64,000 nt of DNA from Myxococcus sp. RHSTA-1-4 (GCF_020037125.1 NZ_JAIQDG010000028.1:101837-165836); one strand, 5' to 3'; positions 18,385-27,704 are shown, counted from the first letter of the stretch. A program made the numbers and translations. The notes: generated from the sequence alone by a model not told the origin.

Positions 18385-18393
18385 CCCCCACCG

Positions 18394-21192
18394 TCAGGTG
18401 CTCATGGCCGCTCCCGGAGCCCCTCCCCCGGGCTCCGCGGAAGCAGCCGCGCGCAGGCGGCGCCGCGCCACCAGCTTGCGCAGCTCCTCCACCCACAGCA
18501 CCGTGCTGGCCACGGCGCCGATGGTGAGCACCTCCTTCAGGCTGAACGGGACGGTGTGGAAGACCTCGTTCATGAAGGGCAGGAACACCACCGCCGCCTG
18601 GAGGAGGTTGCCGAGCACGAGTCCTCCGACGAGCCAGCGGTTCGTCAGCAGCCCCATCTGGAAGACGGACTTCCACTCCGAGCGGCAGTTGAGGACATTG
18701 AACCACTGGCACACGGCCAGCACGGTGAAGGTCTCCGTCTGGACCTGGGGGAAGGCGACGCCGCTGGACAGCCGGTAGATGAACCAGCCGAGCGTGGCGG
18801 CGGCGATGGACGGCGTCATGAAGAGCATGCGCGACAGCAGGCCCCGCGTGAGCAGCGACTCGTCCCGGGGCGTCGGCCGCTGCCGCATCTCGTCGCCCTC
18901 GGGCGGCTCCAGGATGAGGTTGATGGTGACGGTGCCCTCCGTCACCAGGTTGATCCACAGAATCTGGACCGCGGCGAGCGGCGGCGGGAAGCCGAGCGCC
19001 AGCGACGTCAGGAGGACGACGACCTCCGCCAGCGAGGTGGAGAAAAGGTAGAGGATGACCTTCTTCAGGTTGCGGTAGACGATGCGGCCCTCTTCGACGG
19101 CGGCCACCAGGGTGGCGAAGTTGTCGTCGGCGAGGACGATTTTCGCGGCCTCCTTCGCGACCTCCGTCCCCGTCACGCCCATGGCGACGCCCACGTCCGC
19201 GCGGGCCAGCGCGGGCGCGTCATTCACGCCGTCGCCCGTCATCGCCACCACGTGCCCCTGGCGCTGGTAGGCCTCGACGATGCGGAGCTTCTGCGCCGGG
19301 TGGACGCGCGCGAAGACGGAGATGCCGCCCAGCCGCTCCATCAGCTCCGCGTCCGGCATGGCCGCCAGCTCGCGGCCGTCCACCGCCGCGTCGCCCTCGC
19401 GGGCGATGCCCAGCTCCCGGGCCACCGCGAGCCCCGTCACCTTGTGGTCCCCGGTGACGATGACCGGGCGGATGCCCGCCCCCACGCAGCGCCGCACGGC
19501 CTCGGCCACCTCGGGCCGGGGCGGGTCCACCTGGCCGACCAGGCCCAGCAGCACCGCCCGCCCCCGGAAGGCGGAGAACCCCACCGCCCCGTCGATGTCC
19601 CCCCCGGGAACCACGGCGAGCGCGAGGACGCGGAGCGCCCGGTGCGCCATGGCCTCCGCGCCCGCCCGCACCCGCTCACGCGCGGCGGCGTCGAGCGGAA
19701 GCGCCCCTCCCTCCCGCCGGGCGAAGGCGCACAGCTCCAGCACCTCCTCCGGGGCGCCCTTGAGGACGACGAAGGCGCCGTCCGGCCCTTCATGCTGCGT
19801 GGCCATCATCTTGGCCCCCGCGTCGAAGGGAATCTCCGCGCGCCGCGCGAAGCGCTCCCGCACCTCCGCCGGCACCAGGCCCGCCTTCACGGCGAGCGTC
19901 ACCAGCGCCACCTCCGTCGGGTCCCCCAGCGGCTTCCAGCGAAGCCCGGCCTCGTCCGTGCCCTCCAGCTCCGCGTCGTTGCAGAGGAGGGCCGCCTGGA
20001 GCAGCTCCCCCACCGCGCCATCCGCGAGCGGCTCCAGCGTGGCGCCCCGCTCGAGGAACCCGCCCTCGGGCTCGTAGCCCACCCCCGTCACGGAGATGTC
20101 CCGGCCGTCCGGCAGGAACAGGGCCGTGGCCGTCATCTCGTTGCGCGTCAGGGTTCCCGTCTTGTCGCTGCAGATGACGGTGGTGGACCCCAGCGTCTCC
20201 ACGGCCGCGAGCCGCCGCACCACCGCGTTGCGGCGCGCCATCCGCTGCACGCCCATGGCCAGGGCGATGGTCATCGCCACCGGCAGGCCCTCGGGCACCA
20301 TGCTCACCATCTGGCTGAGGCCCACCATCACCATCTGCCCGGCCGGTACGTCGCGCAGCAGGCCCACCGCCACCACGACGAGGAAGAGCGTCGTCGCGGC
20401 GACCACCAGCATCCGGCCGAAGCGCTCGATGCGGTGCTCCAGGGGCGTCCGCGGCTCCTTCGCGCCCTCGGTCAGCGCGGCGATATGGCCAATCTCGCTG
20501 GCGGCGCCGGTGGCCACCACCACGCCCCGCGCGCGGCCGGCCGTGACATGCGTGCCCGCGTGCACCATGCCCTGCCGGTCCGCGAGCGCCGTGTCGTGCG
20601 CGACGGGCAGCAGGCCCTTCGTGACCGGCACCGACTCGCCCGTGAGCGCCGCCTCGGACACCTGGAGCGCCGCGCCCTCGATGAGGCGTGCGTCGGCCGG
20701 CACCGCGTCGCCCGCGGCCAGGATGACGATGTCCCCGGGGACCAGGTCCCGCGCCTCCACGAGCTGTTCATGCCCGTCGCGCAGCACGCGGGCCTTGTGG
20801 CTCGCCAGCCGCCGCAGGGCCTCCAGGGAGCGCTCGGCCCGGCCCTCCTGGAAGGTGCCGATGAGCGCGTTGAGGAGCACCACCACGACGATGACCACCG
20901 CGTCGCTGACGTGCCCCAGCGCCACCGAGATGCCCGCGGCGACGAGCAGCAGGTAGATGAGCGGACTCTTGAACTGGTGCAGCAGGACGGTGAGCAGGGA
21001 CCTGCTCGGCGGCTCGGCGAGCGCGTTGGGGCCGTGCTCCGCCAGGCGCCGCTCCACCTCCTCACGCGACAGCCCGCGAGCAGGCTCCGTCCGGAGAGCA
21101 CGCGCGGCCTCCTCCGCCGTCAGGGCATGCCAGTGTCGGGCCTCCAACGCCGCCGGCCCGGCCTCGGAAGTCGTCGGGGTCGTGGGCCTCAC
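18394..21192 (-). CDS. P2-type cation-transporting ATPase
   Basis: The 932-residue pump has the N-terminal cation-ATPase domain, TGES in the actuator, PEGLP in the M4 helix, the phosphorylation site DKTGTLT, and the hinge GDGVNDAPAL. C-terminal helices make about ten spans in total. It resembles SERCA/PMR1-type Ca2+ pumps, but the M5 segment reads STSLAEVV and M6 reads NLVTEG, where SERCA has Asn and Asp. The transported ion is therefore uncertain. GTG at 21192 is preceded by GGAAGGAG. It is divergent from the universal-stress-protein gene and convergent with the 7TMR receptor gene, with a 9-base gap. Confidence 0.92.
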   Translation of the reverse strand: MRPTTPTTSEAGPAALEARHWHALTAEEAARALRTEPARGLSREEVERRLAEHGPNALAEPPSRSLLTVLLHQFKSPLIYLLLVAAGISVALGHVSDAVVIVVVVLLNALIGTFQEGRAERSLEALRRLASHKARVLRDGHEQLVEARDLVPGDIVILAAGDAVPADARLIEGAALQVSEAALTGESVPVTKGLLPVAHDTALADRQGMVHAGTHVTAGRARGVVVATGAASEIGHIAALTEGAKEPRTPLEHRIERFGRMLVVAATTLFLVVVAVGLLRDVPAGQMVMVGLSQMVSMVPEGLPVAMTIALAMGVQRMARRNAVVRRLAAVETLGSTTVICSDKTGTLTRNEMTATALFLPDGRDISVTGVGYEPEGGFLERGATLEPLADGAVGELLQAALLCNDAELEGTDEAGLRWKPLGDPTEVALVTLAVKAGLVPAEVRERFARRAEIPFDAGAKMMATQHEGPDGAFVVLKGAPEEVLELCAFARREGGALPLDAAARERVRAGAEAMAHRALRVLALAVVPGGDIDGAVGFSAFRGRAVLLGLVGQVDPPRPEVAEAVRRCVGAGIRPVIVTGDHKVTGLAVARELGIAREGDAAVDGRELAAMPDAELMERLGGISVFARVHPAQKLRIVEAYQRQGHVVAMTGDGVNDAPALARADVGVAMGVTGTEVAKEAAKIVLADDNFATLVAAVEEGRIVYRNLKKVILYLFSTSLAEVVVLLTSLALGFPPPLAAVQILWINLVTEGTVTINLILEPPEGDEMRQRPTPRDESLLTRGLLSRMLFMTPSIAAATLGWFIYRLSSGVAFPQVQTETFTVLAVCQWFNVLNCRSEWKSVFQMGLLTNRWLVGGLVLGNLLQAAVVFLPFMNEVFHTVPFSLKEVLTIGAVASTVLWVEELRKLVARRRLRAAASAEPGGGAPGAAMST

Positions 21193-21403
21193 TCACTCAC
21201 TCCTTCCGGGAGCCAGTGGCCCCTCGAGAGAACACCTTGCAGGACACGGACCCGCCATGGCCGGAGCACGCCTCACGCTCCTGGGCGAATGCCCTGCGCG
21301 AGCCCGGACCGATGCGCAAATCCTTCGCGGGGCGCACCCGGCATGGCCTGCTCGTGGCATGGGGTATCATGGCTGGGAGCAGCCCTTGCAAGAGGAAGCG
21401 CCC

Positions 21404-22327
21404 ATGAGCCCCACCTCTCTTCCAGGAATCGAGCCGCTTCGCCGGGTGCTGCTGCCCACGGACTTCTCGCGCGGAGCGGCGAATGCCGCGAAGCGGGCCG
21501 TGCTCCTGCCCTTCGAGAAGGGCGCCCGGCTGCACCTCGTTCACGTGCTGCCGGCGAACGTGCCGGAGAAGCTCGAGGACGTGATGGAGCGGCAGGCGGA
21601 GATGAAGCTGGAGAGCCTGCGCCGGCAGGTACACAAGGAGGCCCGGCAGCGGGGCATCAAGGGCGTCGAGGTCACCGCCCTCGTCCGGCGGGGTGAGCCC
21701 TTCGTGGAAATCATCCGTGCCTCCCGGACGCTGGAGGCGGACCTCATCGTGCTGGGCCGGCATGGCCGGCGTCCCCTGCGCGACATGTTCATCGGCAGCA
21801 CGGCGGAGCGGGTCATCCGCAAGGGAGAGGCTCCGGTGCTCGTCGTCAGCGGGCGGGCGTTCCACCCGTACCGGCGGCCCCTGCTGGCGGTGGGGCTGGA
21901 CGCGGCGTCCGAGTTCTCCCTGGCGCTGATGCGGCGCGTGCTCGGCCCCGGCGCCGGGAGCGCGACGCTGGTCCACGCCTTCAACATCCCCTTCGAGGAC
22001 TTCCTCGCCCCGGCGAAGCCGGGCGGGCGGGAGCAGTCCTTCCGGAAGGAGTACCGCACGGAGGCCGACTCGCGCATCCGGAAGTTCCTCGCGTCCGAGC
22101 GGGCCGCGGGGCTGGAGTGGGACGTCGTCCTCCGCGCCGGGGACGCCCGTGCCCTGCTCATCAAGGAAGCGGTTCGCCGGCAGTCGGACCTCATCGTCCT
22201 GGGCACGCACGCGCGCCAGGGGCTGGCCCATGCCCTGCTCGGCAGCGTCGCCGAGTGGGTGGTCACCACGGCACCGTGCGACGTGCTCGTCGGACGGCCG
22301 ACGCCGGTCGAGTTCCAGCTTCCCTGA
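21404..22327 (+). CDS. tandem universal stress protein (two Usp domains)
   Basis: The 307-residue cytoplasmic protein has two Usp domains, about residues 6-150 and 155-303. Each ends with the nucleotide-binding pattern G-x2-G-x9-G(S/T): GRHGRRPLRDMFIGST in the first and GTHARQGLAHALLGS in the second. The second lacks the second Gly of the motif, so its ATP binding is doubtful. Such proteins help cells survive energy or redox stress. GAGGAA lies 6 bases before the ATG. It is divergent from the P-type ATPase gene with 211 bases between, so the two may be co-regulated. Confidence 0.9.
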   Translation: MSPTSLPGIEPLRRVLLPTDFSRGAANAAKRAVLLPFEKGARLHLVHVLPANVPEKLEDVMERQAEMKLESLRRQVHKEARQRGIKGVEVTALVRRGEPFVEIIRASRTLEADLIVLGRHGRRPLRDMFIGSTAERVIRKGEAPVLVVSGRAFHPYRRPLLAVGLDAASEFSLALMRRVLGPGAGSATLVHAFNIPFEDFLAPAKPGGREQSFRKEYRTEADSRIRKFLASERAAGLEWDVVLRAGDARALLIKEAVRRQSDLIVLGTHARQGLAHALLGSVAEWVVTTAPCDVLVGRPTPVEFQLP

Positions 22328-22383
22328 GCGCGGCGGTCTCGCGACCCCGCCGCGTCTCCACGATTTCGTGCTACCGAAGGGCC

Positions 22384-24231
22384 GTGGAGACGTGGGTGAC
22401 GCCGTTCGAGCCGCAGCCAGCACCGGGGGAGACTCCGGAGAGCTTCCCGAGCCCCTTCGATGAGGCGGGCCCGCATGCGCTCGCACGCCAGGCCGCGGAG
22501 CTGCTGCAAGCGGAGCTTCGCGCGGGGGCCATCGCCCCTGGGCTTCCGGCGGCAGCGCTCGACACGCCGGAGGGCGGGAAGATGTTCGGCGTGCTCGTCG
22601 TGCGCGAGCCCGGCGGACGCCTCGGGTTCCTCCGCGCCTTCTCCGGCATGCTCGCGGGGCGCTGGGATGTCCCCGGCTTCGTTTCCCCACTCTTTGACCG
22701 CGAGGAGCGAGCGCGGCTGGAGCCCGAAGGCGAAGCGGTGGTGAAGGCGCTGCTCGCCCGCGAGGAGGCGCTTCGCACTTCGCCGGAACTGGCGGCATTG
22801 CGCGCCACACATGAAGCCTTGCAGGCGCGCCACACCGCGGAGCGCGCGGCGATGCGGGCGCGGCATGAGGAACGGCGGAGGCAACGCCACACGCGCAGGG
22901 CGGAGCTCAAGGCTCCATCGGGAGAGGCCGCGAAGCACGCGGACCTCCGCTCACCCGCGCCGGAGCGTCGAAGCGACCCGCGAGAGGAACGCCGGGCAGA
23001 GGCGCTCGGAGAGGCCAGGCGCCGTACGCCCCTCCACGCGCTCCACCGGGAGAGCGGGGGCGACAAGCGAGAGATGCCCCAGCCAGAGACGCTCGGAGAG
23101 GCCGAGCGGCGCGCGGCGCTCCATGCGCTGGACCAGGAGAGCCGGGGCGACAAGGCGGAGTGGCGCCGGATGGAGGCGGCCCACGAAGAGGAGCGGCGGG
23201 CACTCGCGCCGAAGCTCGCGCGGCTGGAGCGCCGGCTCCGAGCGCATGAACGGCTGCGGCAGTTCGTCTGCCGCTCGCTCATGAAGCGCATCCACGACAC
23301 GTACCCGGTGCCCAACGCGCGCGGCGAGCGCCGCCCGCTGCGCGCCCTGTTCACGTCGGGGGAGCCGCCCTCGGGCGCCGCGGACTGCGCCGCTCCGAAG
23401 CTCCTCGCCCATGCCTTCACCCACGGCCTCCAGCCGCTGGCGCTCGCGGAGTTCTGGTGGGGCGCCCCGCCGCTCGCCGGGGGCCGTGTCTCCGGTGCGT
23501 TCTATGCCGCGTGCCGGGACAAGTGCGGCCCCCTCCTGCCCTTCATGCTGGAGGGCCTGCCCGTCGCCGCCCCACGGGCCTTCGCGCCCCCCGTGTCCCG
23601 GAGCGGAGGGCTGTCCATCGTCTTCGAGGACGCGTGGCTCGTCGTGGTGGACAAGCCGTGTGATTTGCTCTCCGTCCCGGGCCGGGGAGCCTCGCTGACG
23701 GACTCGGTGCTCACGCGGCTGCGCGCCCGGTATCCGCACGCCACGGGCCCGCTGCTCGCGCACCGGCTGGACCTGGACACATCCGGGCTGCTCGTCGCCG
23801 CGCTCGACCTGGAGACGTACACGGCCCTGCAACGGCAGTTCGTCCAGCGCGAGGTCCACAAGCGCTACGTGGCCTGGGTCCAGGGGCACGTCCGGGGCGA
23901 GCGGGGCACCATCGACTTCCCCATGCGCGTGGACCTCGACGACCGGCCCCGGCAGATTCACGACCCCGTGCACGGCAAGCCCGCGATGACGGAGTGGCAC
24001 GTCCTGGAGCGGAGCGGCGAGCACACCCGCGTGGCCTTCTTCCCCCACACCGGCAGGACGCACCAGCTGCGCGTCCACGCTGCGCATCCGCTCGGCCTGG
24101 GCGCGCCCATCGTCGGAGACCGCCTCTACGGACACCCGGGCGGCCGGCTGCTCCTGCACGCGGAGGCCCTGTCCTTCCAGCACCCCGCCACGGGCCAGCG
24201 CGTCTCCTTCGAGCTGCCGGCGCCGTTCTAG
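22384..24231 (+). CDS. large RluA-family pseudouridine synthase
   Basis: The last 220 residues or so are an RluA-type catalytic domain: SIVFEDAWLVVVDKP, the catalytic-Asp motif HRLDLDTSGLL near residue 461, and FFPHTGRTHQLRVHA. It should convert uridine to pseudouridine in rRNA or tRNA. Before it lie about 390 residues with a globular start (GKMFGVLVVREPGG), a long Arg/Glu/Ala-rich coiled-coil region and a Cys-containing module. A 29-residue unit is repeated in tandem in the coiled coil, at about 22981-23155. GTG at 22384 is the preferred start; GTG at 22396 is an alternative. Long RluA relatives of about 550-570 residues exist in gamma-proteobacteria; this one is longer (615). Confidence 0.85.
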   Translation: METWVTPFEPQPAPGETPESFPSPFDEAGPHALARQAAELLQAELRAGAIAPGLPAAALDTPEGGKMFGVLVVREPGGRLGFLRAFSGMLAGRWDVPGFVSPLFDREERARLEPEGEAVVKALLAREEALRTSPELAALRATHEALQARHTAERAAMRARHEERRRQRHTRRAELKAPSGEAAKHADLRSPAPERRSDPREERRAEALGEARRRTPLHALHRESGGDKREMPQPETLGEAERRAALHALDQESRGDKAEWRRMEAAHEEERRALAPKLARLERRLRAHERLRQFVCRSLMKRIHDTYPVPNARGERRPLRALFTSGEPPSGAADCAAPKLLAHAFTHGLQPLALAEFWWGAPPLAGGRVSGAFYAACRDKCGPLLPFMLEGLPVAAPRAFAPPVSRSGGLSIVFEDAWLVVVDKPCDLLSVPGRGASLTDSVLTRLRARYPHATGPLLAHRLDLDTSGLLVAALDLETYTALQRQFVQREVHKRYVAWVQGHVRGERGTIDFPMRVDLDDRPRQIHDPVHGKPAMTEWHVLERSGEHTRVAFFPHTGRTHQLRVHAAHPLGLGAPIVGDRLYGHPGGRLLLHAEALSFQHPATGQRVSFELPAPF

Positions 24232-24238
24232 GCAGCGC

Positions 24239-24832
24239 CTACCCCGCGCTCGAAGCGAGCGCGGCATCCCTCACGGCGCGGAGCCGGGCGCGCACCTCGG
24301 CCAGGTTGGTGCCGTCGTAGCGCAGCGCATTCGGGTGCGAGAGGCCCTCGTTCCACGGCTGCGCGGGGACGATGACGAGCCCGCGCGGGCGCCACGTGAG
24401 CCAGCGGTGGATGTACTCCGGCCAGTCATCCACCAGCACCTTCCCGTAGACGAGCCCTTTGTCCATGGTGACGGTGACGCGCGCGTCCGGCACGTGCGCC
24501 TGGCACCACTGGAGCTTCTCCGCCCACGCATTCGTCGAGTTCGCGGGCCCCTTGGTGAGCACGTGCAGCTCGAACTCCAGCGCCCGCAGCTCCTCCAGCA
24601 CGTCGAAGCCCTGCTGCCGCCGCTCCAGCCGTGCCCACCACCCGGGCTGCCCGCGGATGAGCTCCTGCCGCGCCCGCATCCAGGGAGTGTCCTCGAACTC
24701 GGACGTCAGCGGCGGCTCACCCGGGCTCCGCAACCGCTCCAGGTCGCGCAGCATCGCGCCCTGGTAGTCGCAGAGCGTCCCGTCCATGTCCACGAGCGCC
24801 ACCAGCTCCGACCGCTTCACCGTGTCCGCCAT
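24239..24832 (-). CDS. HAD-family 5'(3')-deoxyribonucleotidase-like phosphatase
   Basis: The 197-residue protein has the HAD motif I DMDGTLCDY near residue 15, with nucleophile Asp and acid Asp. A Thr occurs in HVLTKGP (motif II) and VLVDDWPEYI carries the motif IV acids. This layout fits the 5' nucleotidase, deoxy (NT5C) type family, which dephosphorylates nucleotides. The ATG at 24832 follows GGGGGAG. It ends 7 bases from the convergent pseudouridine synthase gene. The substrate is inferred from the family only. Confidence 0.85.
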   Translation of the reverse strand: MADTVKRSELVALVDMDGTLCDYQGAMLRDLERLRSPGEPPLTSEFEDTPWMRARQELIRGQPGWWARLERRQQGFDVLEELRALEFELHVLTKGPANSTNAWAEKLQWCQAHVPDARVTVTMDKGLVYGKVLVDDWPEYIHRWLTWRPRGLVIVPAQPWNEGLSHPNALRYDGTNLAEVRARLRAVRDAALASSAG

Positions 24833-24911
24833 GCTCCCCCTTCTACTCCAGCCCGGGGAACGCGGCGGACGGACACGGCGGGCCCCGGCCCCAGGCCGGG
24901 CCCGCCGCGAG

Positions 24912-25802
24912 TCACTCCCCCGCGGGAGGCGGGTTCGCCGCTTCGGAGCCCCCCGGCGCTTCGGGCTCCGGCGCCTCGCCCCCGCCCGCTGGTGTGGAAA
25001 GGGTGGCGGGCTTCACGCCCAGCTCCCGCGTCAGCTTCGGCGCCACGCCCGTCTCCGCCAGCAGCCGCTCCAGCTGCACACGCGCGCGGCGGTTCTCCCG
25101 GTGCACCCTGCGCCCGAGAATCAGCTCGTTCTTCAGCGAGTGCTCCCAGCCCGTCAGCTCCGTCACCGTCACCTGGTAGCCGAAGGCCTCCAGCGTCAGT
25201 GCGCGGATGACGTTCGTCAGGTGCGAGCCGAACTCGCGCCGGTGCCAGGCGTGCGCGTACAGCAGCGACATGGAGCCGCTGCCCCCCGCCACCGGCCGCC
25301 GCTCCTTGAGCTGCGCGGCCACCTCCGCCTGGCAGCACGGCACCACCGCCACGTGGTCCGCCCCGTGGCGGATGGCCGCCACCAGCGCGTCATCCGTGGC
25401 CGTGTCGCACGCGTGCAGCGCCATCAAGAGGTGGATGCGCTCCGGGTACCGCGCCGTGTCGATGTGCGCCGTCTGGAACTGCATCCGGTCGAAGCCCAGC
25501 CGCTCCGCGCGGCCCTTCGCCCGCTCGGTCAGCTCCGGCCGGCCTTCGATGGACAGCAGCGAGCCCCCGAGCGCGTTCTTCAGGAACAGCTCGTAGAGGA
25601 CGAAGCCCAGGTAGGCATTGCCGCTGCCCGCGTCCACCATCACCGCGTCGGGATGGCGCGACAGCACGTCCTCCACGGCGGGGCGCAACAGGCCCATCAG
25701 GTGGTTGACCTGCTTGAGCTTGCGCAGCGCGTCCGCGTTGAGGTTGCCCTCGCGCGTGAGCAGATGGAGCTCCCGCAGGAGCGCCGGGGACTGGTCCGGC
25801 AA
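24912..25802 (-). CDS. SAM-dependent methyltransferase (Methyltransf_32-like)
   Basis: The 296-residue protein has a SAM motif MVDAGSGNAYLGF near residue 55, then LMALHACDTATDDAL and VAVVPCCQAEV, a set seen in the GSTCD/Methyltransf_32 group. A Pro/Ala/Glu-rich disordered tail ends the protein. No ATG or GTG lies near the N-terminus, so TTG at 25802 is taken as the start; its ribosome site is weak and the true start could differ. It lies 38 bases after the nfu gene on the same strand, suggesting co-transcription. The substrate (RNA, protein or small molecule) is unknown. Confidence 0.78.
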   Translation of the reverse strand: MPDQSPALLRELHLLTREGNLNADALRKLKQVNHLMGLLRPAVEDVLSRHPDAVMVDAGSGNAYLGFVLYELFLKNALGGSLLSIEGRPELTERAKGRAERLGFDRMQFQTAHIDTARYPERIHLLMALHACDTATDDALVAAIRHGADHVAVVPCCQAEVAAQLKERRPVAGGSGSMSLLYAHAWHRREFGSHLTNVIRALTLEAFGYQVTVTELTGWEHSLKNELILGRRVHRENRRARVQLERLLAETGVAPKLTRELGVKPATLSTPAGGGEAPEPEAPGGSEAANPPPAGE

Positions 25803-25840
25803 GAGCTCGCGCCGGACCTGGGGTGCCTTGACGTTGCGCC

Positions 25841-26407
25841 TCAGACGGACACCACCTCGAGCACCTCGGGGATGGCCTCACGCAGCCGCCCCTCGATGCC
25901 CATCTTCAGGGTCGCCGTCGACGACGGGCAGCCCGCGCACGAGCCCTTCATGTGCAGGTAGACGATGCCGTCCTCGAAGCGGTCCAGCGTGATGTCGCCG
26001 CCGTCCATCGCCACCGCCGGGCGGATTTCGTTGTCCAGGATGTCCCGGATGCGCCCCTCCACGGAGCCGCCGTCCGCGCCCACGGCCGCCTGGCGCGCCG
26101 CCGCCACCGCCGCCTCGTCCACCACCGGCTCGTTGGCCGACAGGTGCGAGTCCAGCGTGGCCATCACCGAGTCATTCAACTCGTCCCACTCGCCTTCCTC
26201 GCCCTTCGTCACCGTCACGAAGTTGCTGCCAATCATCACCGCCGTCACGCCGCGCACGTCCATCAGCTTGTGCGCCAGCGGCGACTTCGCCTGGGCGTCG
26301 TCCCGGCTCGTGAAGTTCAGCGCGCCGCCCGCCAACAGCCTCCGGTCCACCACGTACTTCAGCGTGCTGGGATTCGGGGTCCACTCGAGCTGGATGTTCA
26401 CCGACAT
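25841..26407 (-). CDS. Nfu-type Fe-S cluster carrier
   Basis: The 188-residue protein has an N-terminal Nfu_N domain (QLEWTPNPSTLKYVVD, about residues 1-85) and a C-terminal NifU-like domain with IRPAVAMDGGDI and the cluster-binding CAGC motif near residue 158. It should carry a 4Fe-4S cluster from the assembly machinery to apo-enzymes. AGGAGAA precedes the ATG. It is the first gene of a minus-strand pair with the methyltransferase and is divergent from the DUF2378 gene. A 7-base dyad lies in the shared upstream region. Confidence 0.93.
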   Translation of the reverse strand: MSVNIQLEWTPNPSTLKYVVDRRLLAGGALNFTSRDDAQAKSPLAHKLMDVRGVTAVMIGSNFVTVTKGEEGEWDELNDSVMATLDSHLSANEPVVDEAAVAAARQAAVGADGGSVEGRIRDILDNEIRPAVAMDGGDITLDRFEDGIVYLHMKGSCAGCPSSTATLKMGIEGRLREAIPEVLEVVSV

Positions 26408-26531
26408 TCAATTCTCCTGAGGCCTCTCCTGTAAGGCGCCCGCTGCCCCATAGCAACCCGACTCTCCGGGAAGCAAACCTCCCCGCGCCCCTTTCCCGGG
26501 CTCCTCCCATCCTCCAACGAGAAATCCAAGA

Positions 26532-26556
26532 AGAACCAGAAGTCCTAGGTGGTTCT
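26532..26556. promoter_or_regulatory. perfect dyad between divergent nfu and DUF2378 genes
   Basis: AGAACCA at 26532-26538 and its reverse complement TGGTTCT at 26550-26556 are separated by 11 bases centred on CCTAGG. The site lies in a visibly less GC-rich 189-base region between two divergent genes. It could be an operator for either, but it could also arise by chance. No regulator gene for Fe-S or stress control lies next to it. Confidence 0.3.
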
Positions 26557-26596
26557 GGTAGAGTCATGAGATGAACGCTCCCCTGGGAGCCCACCG

Positions 26597-27169
26597 ATGC
26601 TGCTGACCTCTTCCCGCCGTCCCCCCGAGACGACCCCGCCCCCCGCGCCGCGCGTGCCCGCCAGCGTGTTCGAGGGGCTGTTCGTGCGGGGCCTCAAGGC
26701 GGAGGGCCGGCTGGCGCGGGAGCTGGAGGCGCTCGGCTACCACATGAAGCAGCCGGAGATGGACTACCCCATCCAGCTCTGGCAGCAGGTGGTGGCCCTG
26801 GCCCGGCGGGAGGTCTACGCCGGGCTGGGCGAGGAGGACGCGTACCGTCAGATTGGCCGGCAGCTCGTCAACGGCTTCGCGGAGACGCTGATTGGCCGGG
26901 TGGCCGCGGTGGCCCTGCCCATGGTGGGCCCGGCGCGCGCCCTGGAGCGGCTGCCGCGCTACCTGGGGATGATGGGCCGCACGGACGTGGAGATGACGCT
27001 GTCCGCCGTGGGAGAGCGCGGCCGCCGCCTCCACCTCACGGACCGCTACAACCGCCCGGACCTGATGGCCGGCGGCCTGGAGCGGATGCTGGAGCTGGCC
27101 TCCGTCCAGCCCCGAATCACGGTGGAGGAGCGCAGCGCCGAGGGCTACCGTCTGCTGGTGCGCTGGTAG
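26597..27169 (+). CDS. DUF2378 (TIGR02265) family protein
   Basis: The 190-residue protein has the family's start VFEGLFVRGL, then YPIQLWQQVVALARREVYAGL and EDAYRQIGRQLVNGF. This family, of about 180 residues, was described as a Myxococcus xanthus paralogous family and is found mainly in myxobacteria. Its fold resembles a ligand-binding helical sensor domain, and its biological role is unknown. A Pro-rich lead of about 20 residues precedes the domain. GGGAG lies before the ATG. The gene is followed by an unknown gene 19 bases later on the same strand. Confidence 0.9.
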   Translation: MLLTSSRRPPETTPPPAPRVPASVFEGLFVRGLKAEGRLARELEALGYHMKQPEMDYPIQLWQQVVALARREVYAGLGEEDAYRQIGRQLVNGFAETLIGRVAAVALPMVGPARALERLPRYLGMMGRTDVEMTLSAVGERGRRLHLTDRYNRPDLMAGGLERMLELASVQPRITVEERSAEGYRLLVRW

Positions 27170-27188
27170 TCAGCGCCCAGGAGCGCCC

Positions 27189-27629
27189 ATGTCCTACCCT
27201 CCCCGCCTCGCCCACCTCGCCACCCGCGCCGTGGTGGTGGCGAAGCTGGTGCCCACCTACGCCCGGGCCCACCACATCGACGAGGAGGAGGCGGCGCAGC
27301 GGCTGTCCTCCGTGCTCTCCGGGCGGATGCTGCCCTCGCTGCTGGACGCCGCGTGGGCCGCCATGCGCGGCAAGTCGAAGCGGCTCACCGACGACGGGCT
27401 GCTGGAGAAGGTGGCCACCACCCTGAGCGAGCGCCCCCTGCGCCCCGGGCGTGTCGCCGCCCTGAATCCCGCCTGGAGCGCCTTCCTCATCCTGGTGGAC
27501 CTGGAGGTGGGCACCGCGAGTGACGCGGCCCGCCGGGTCATGGAGACGGACGAGGGGCGCCGCCGGGGCGAAGAGGGGCTGGCGGAGGCCGGGCGCTTCC
27601 TTGCCGCGGAGCTGACACGCGGGAAGTAG
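27189..27629 (+). CDS. helical protein of unknown function
   Basis: The 146-residue product is rich in Ala, Arg, Leu and Glu, has no signal or membrane segment and no motif that I recognise. Its start MSYPPRLAHLATRAVVV is preceded by AGGAG. It follows the DUF2378 gene by 19 bases and precedes the FemAB/GNAT-like gene, so the three may form one transcript. The G/C third-position bias is strong, so the coding assignment is safe even though the function is not. Confidence 0.75.
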   Translation: MSYPPRLAHLATRAVVVAKLVPTYARAHHIDEEEAAQRLSSVLSGRMLPSLLDAAWAAMRGKSKRLTDDGLLEKVATTLSERPLRPGRVAALNPAWSAFLILVDLEVGTASDAARRVMETDEGRRRGEEGLAEAGRFLAAELTRGK

Positions 27630-27704
27630 CCTGTGGGCCGGCCCCATGCGGCACCCGGACCGCATCGTTATAGGCTCGGCCCGACAGACACCCCGACCGC
27701 CGCG

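Noticed and set aside
18556..21696. Open frame of 1046 codons opposite the P-type ATPase gene
   Set aside because: It is rich in Arg, His, Gln and Gly with no motif, as expected for the antisense of a high-GC3 gene.
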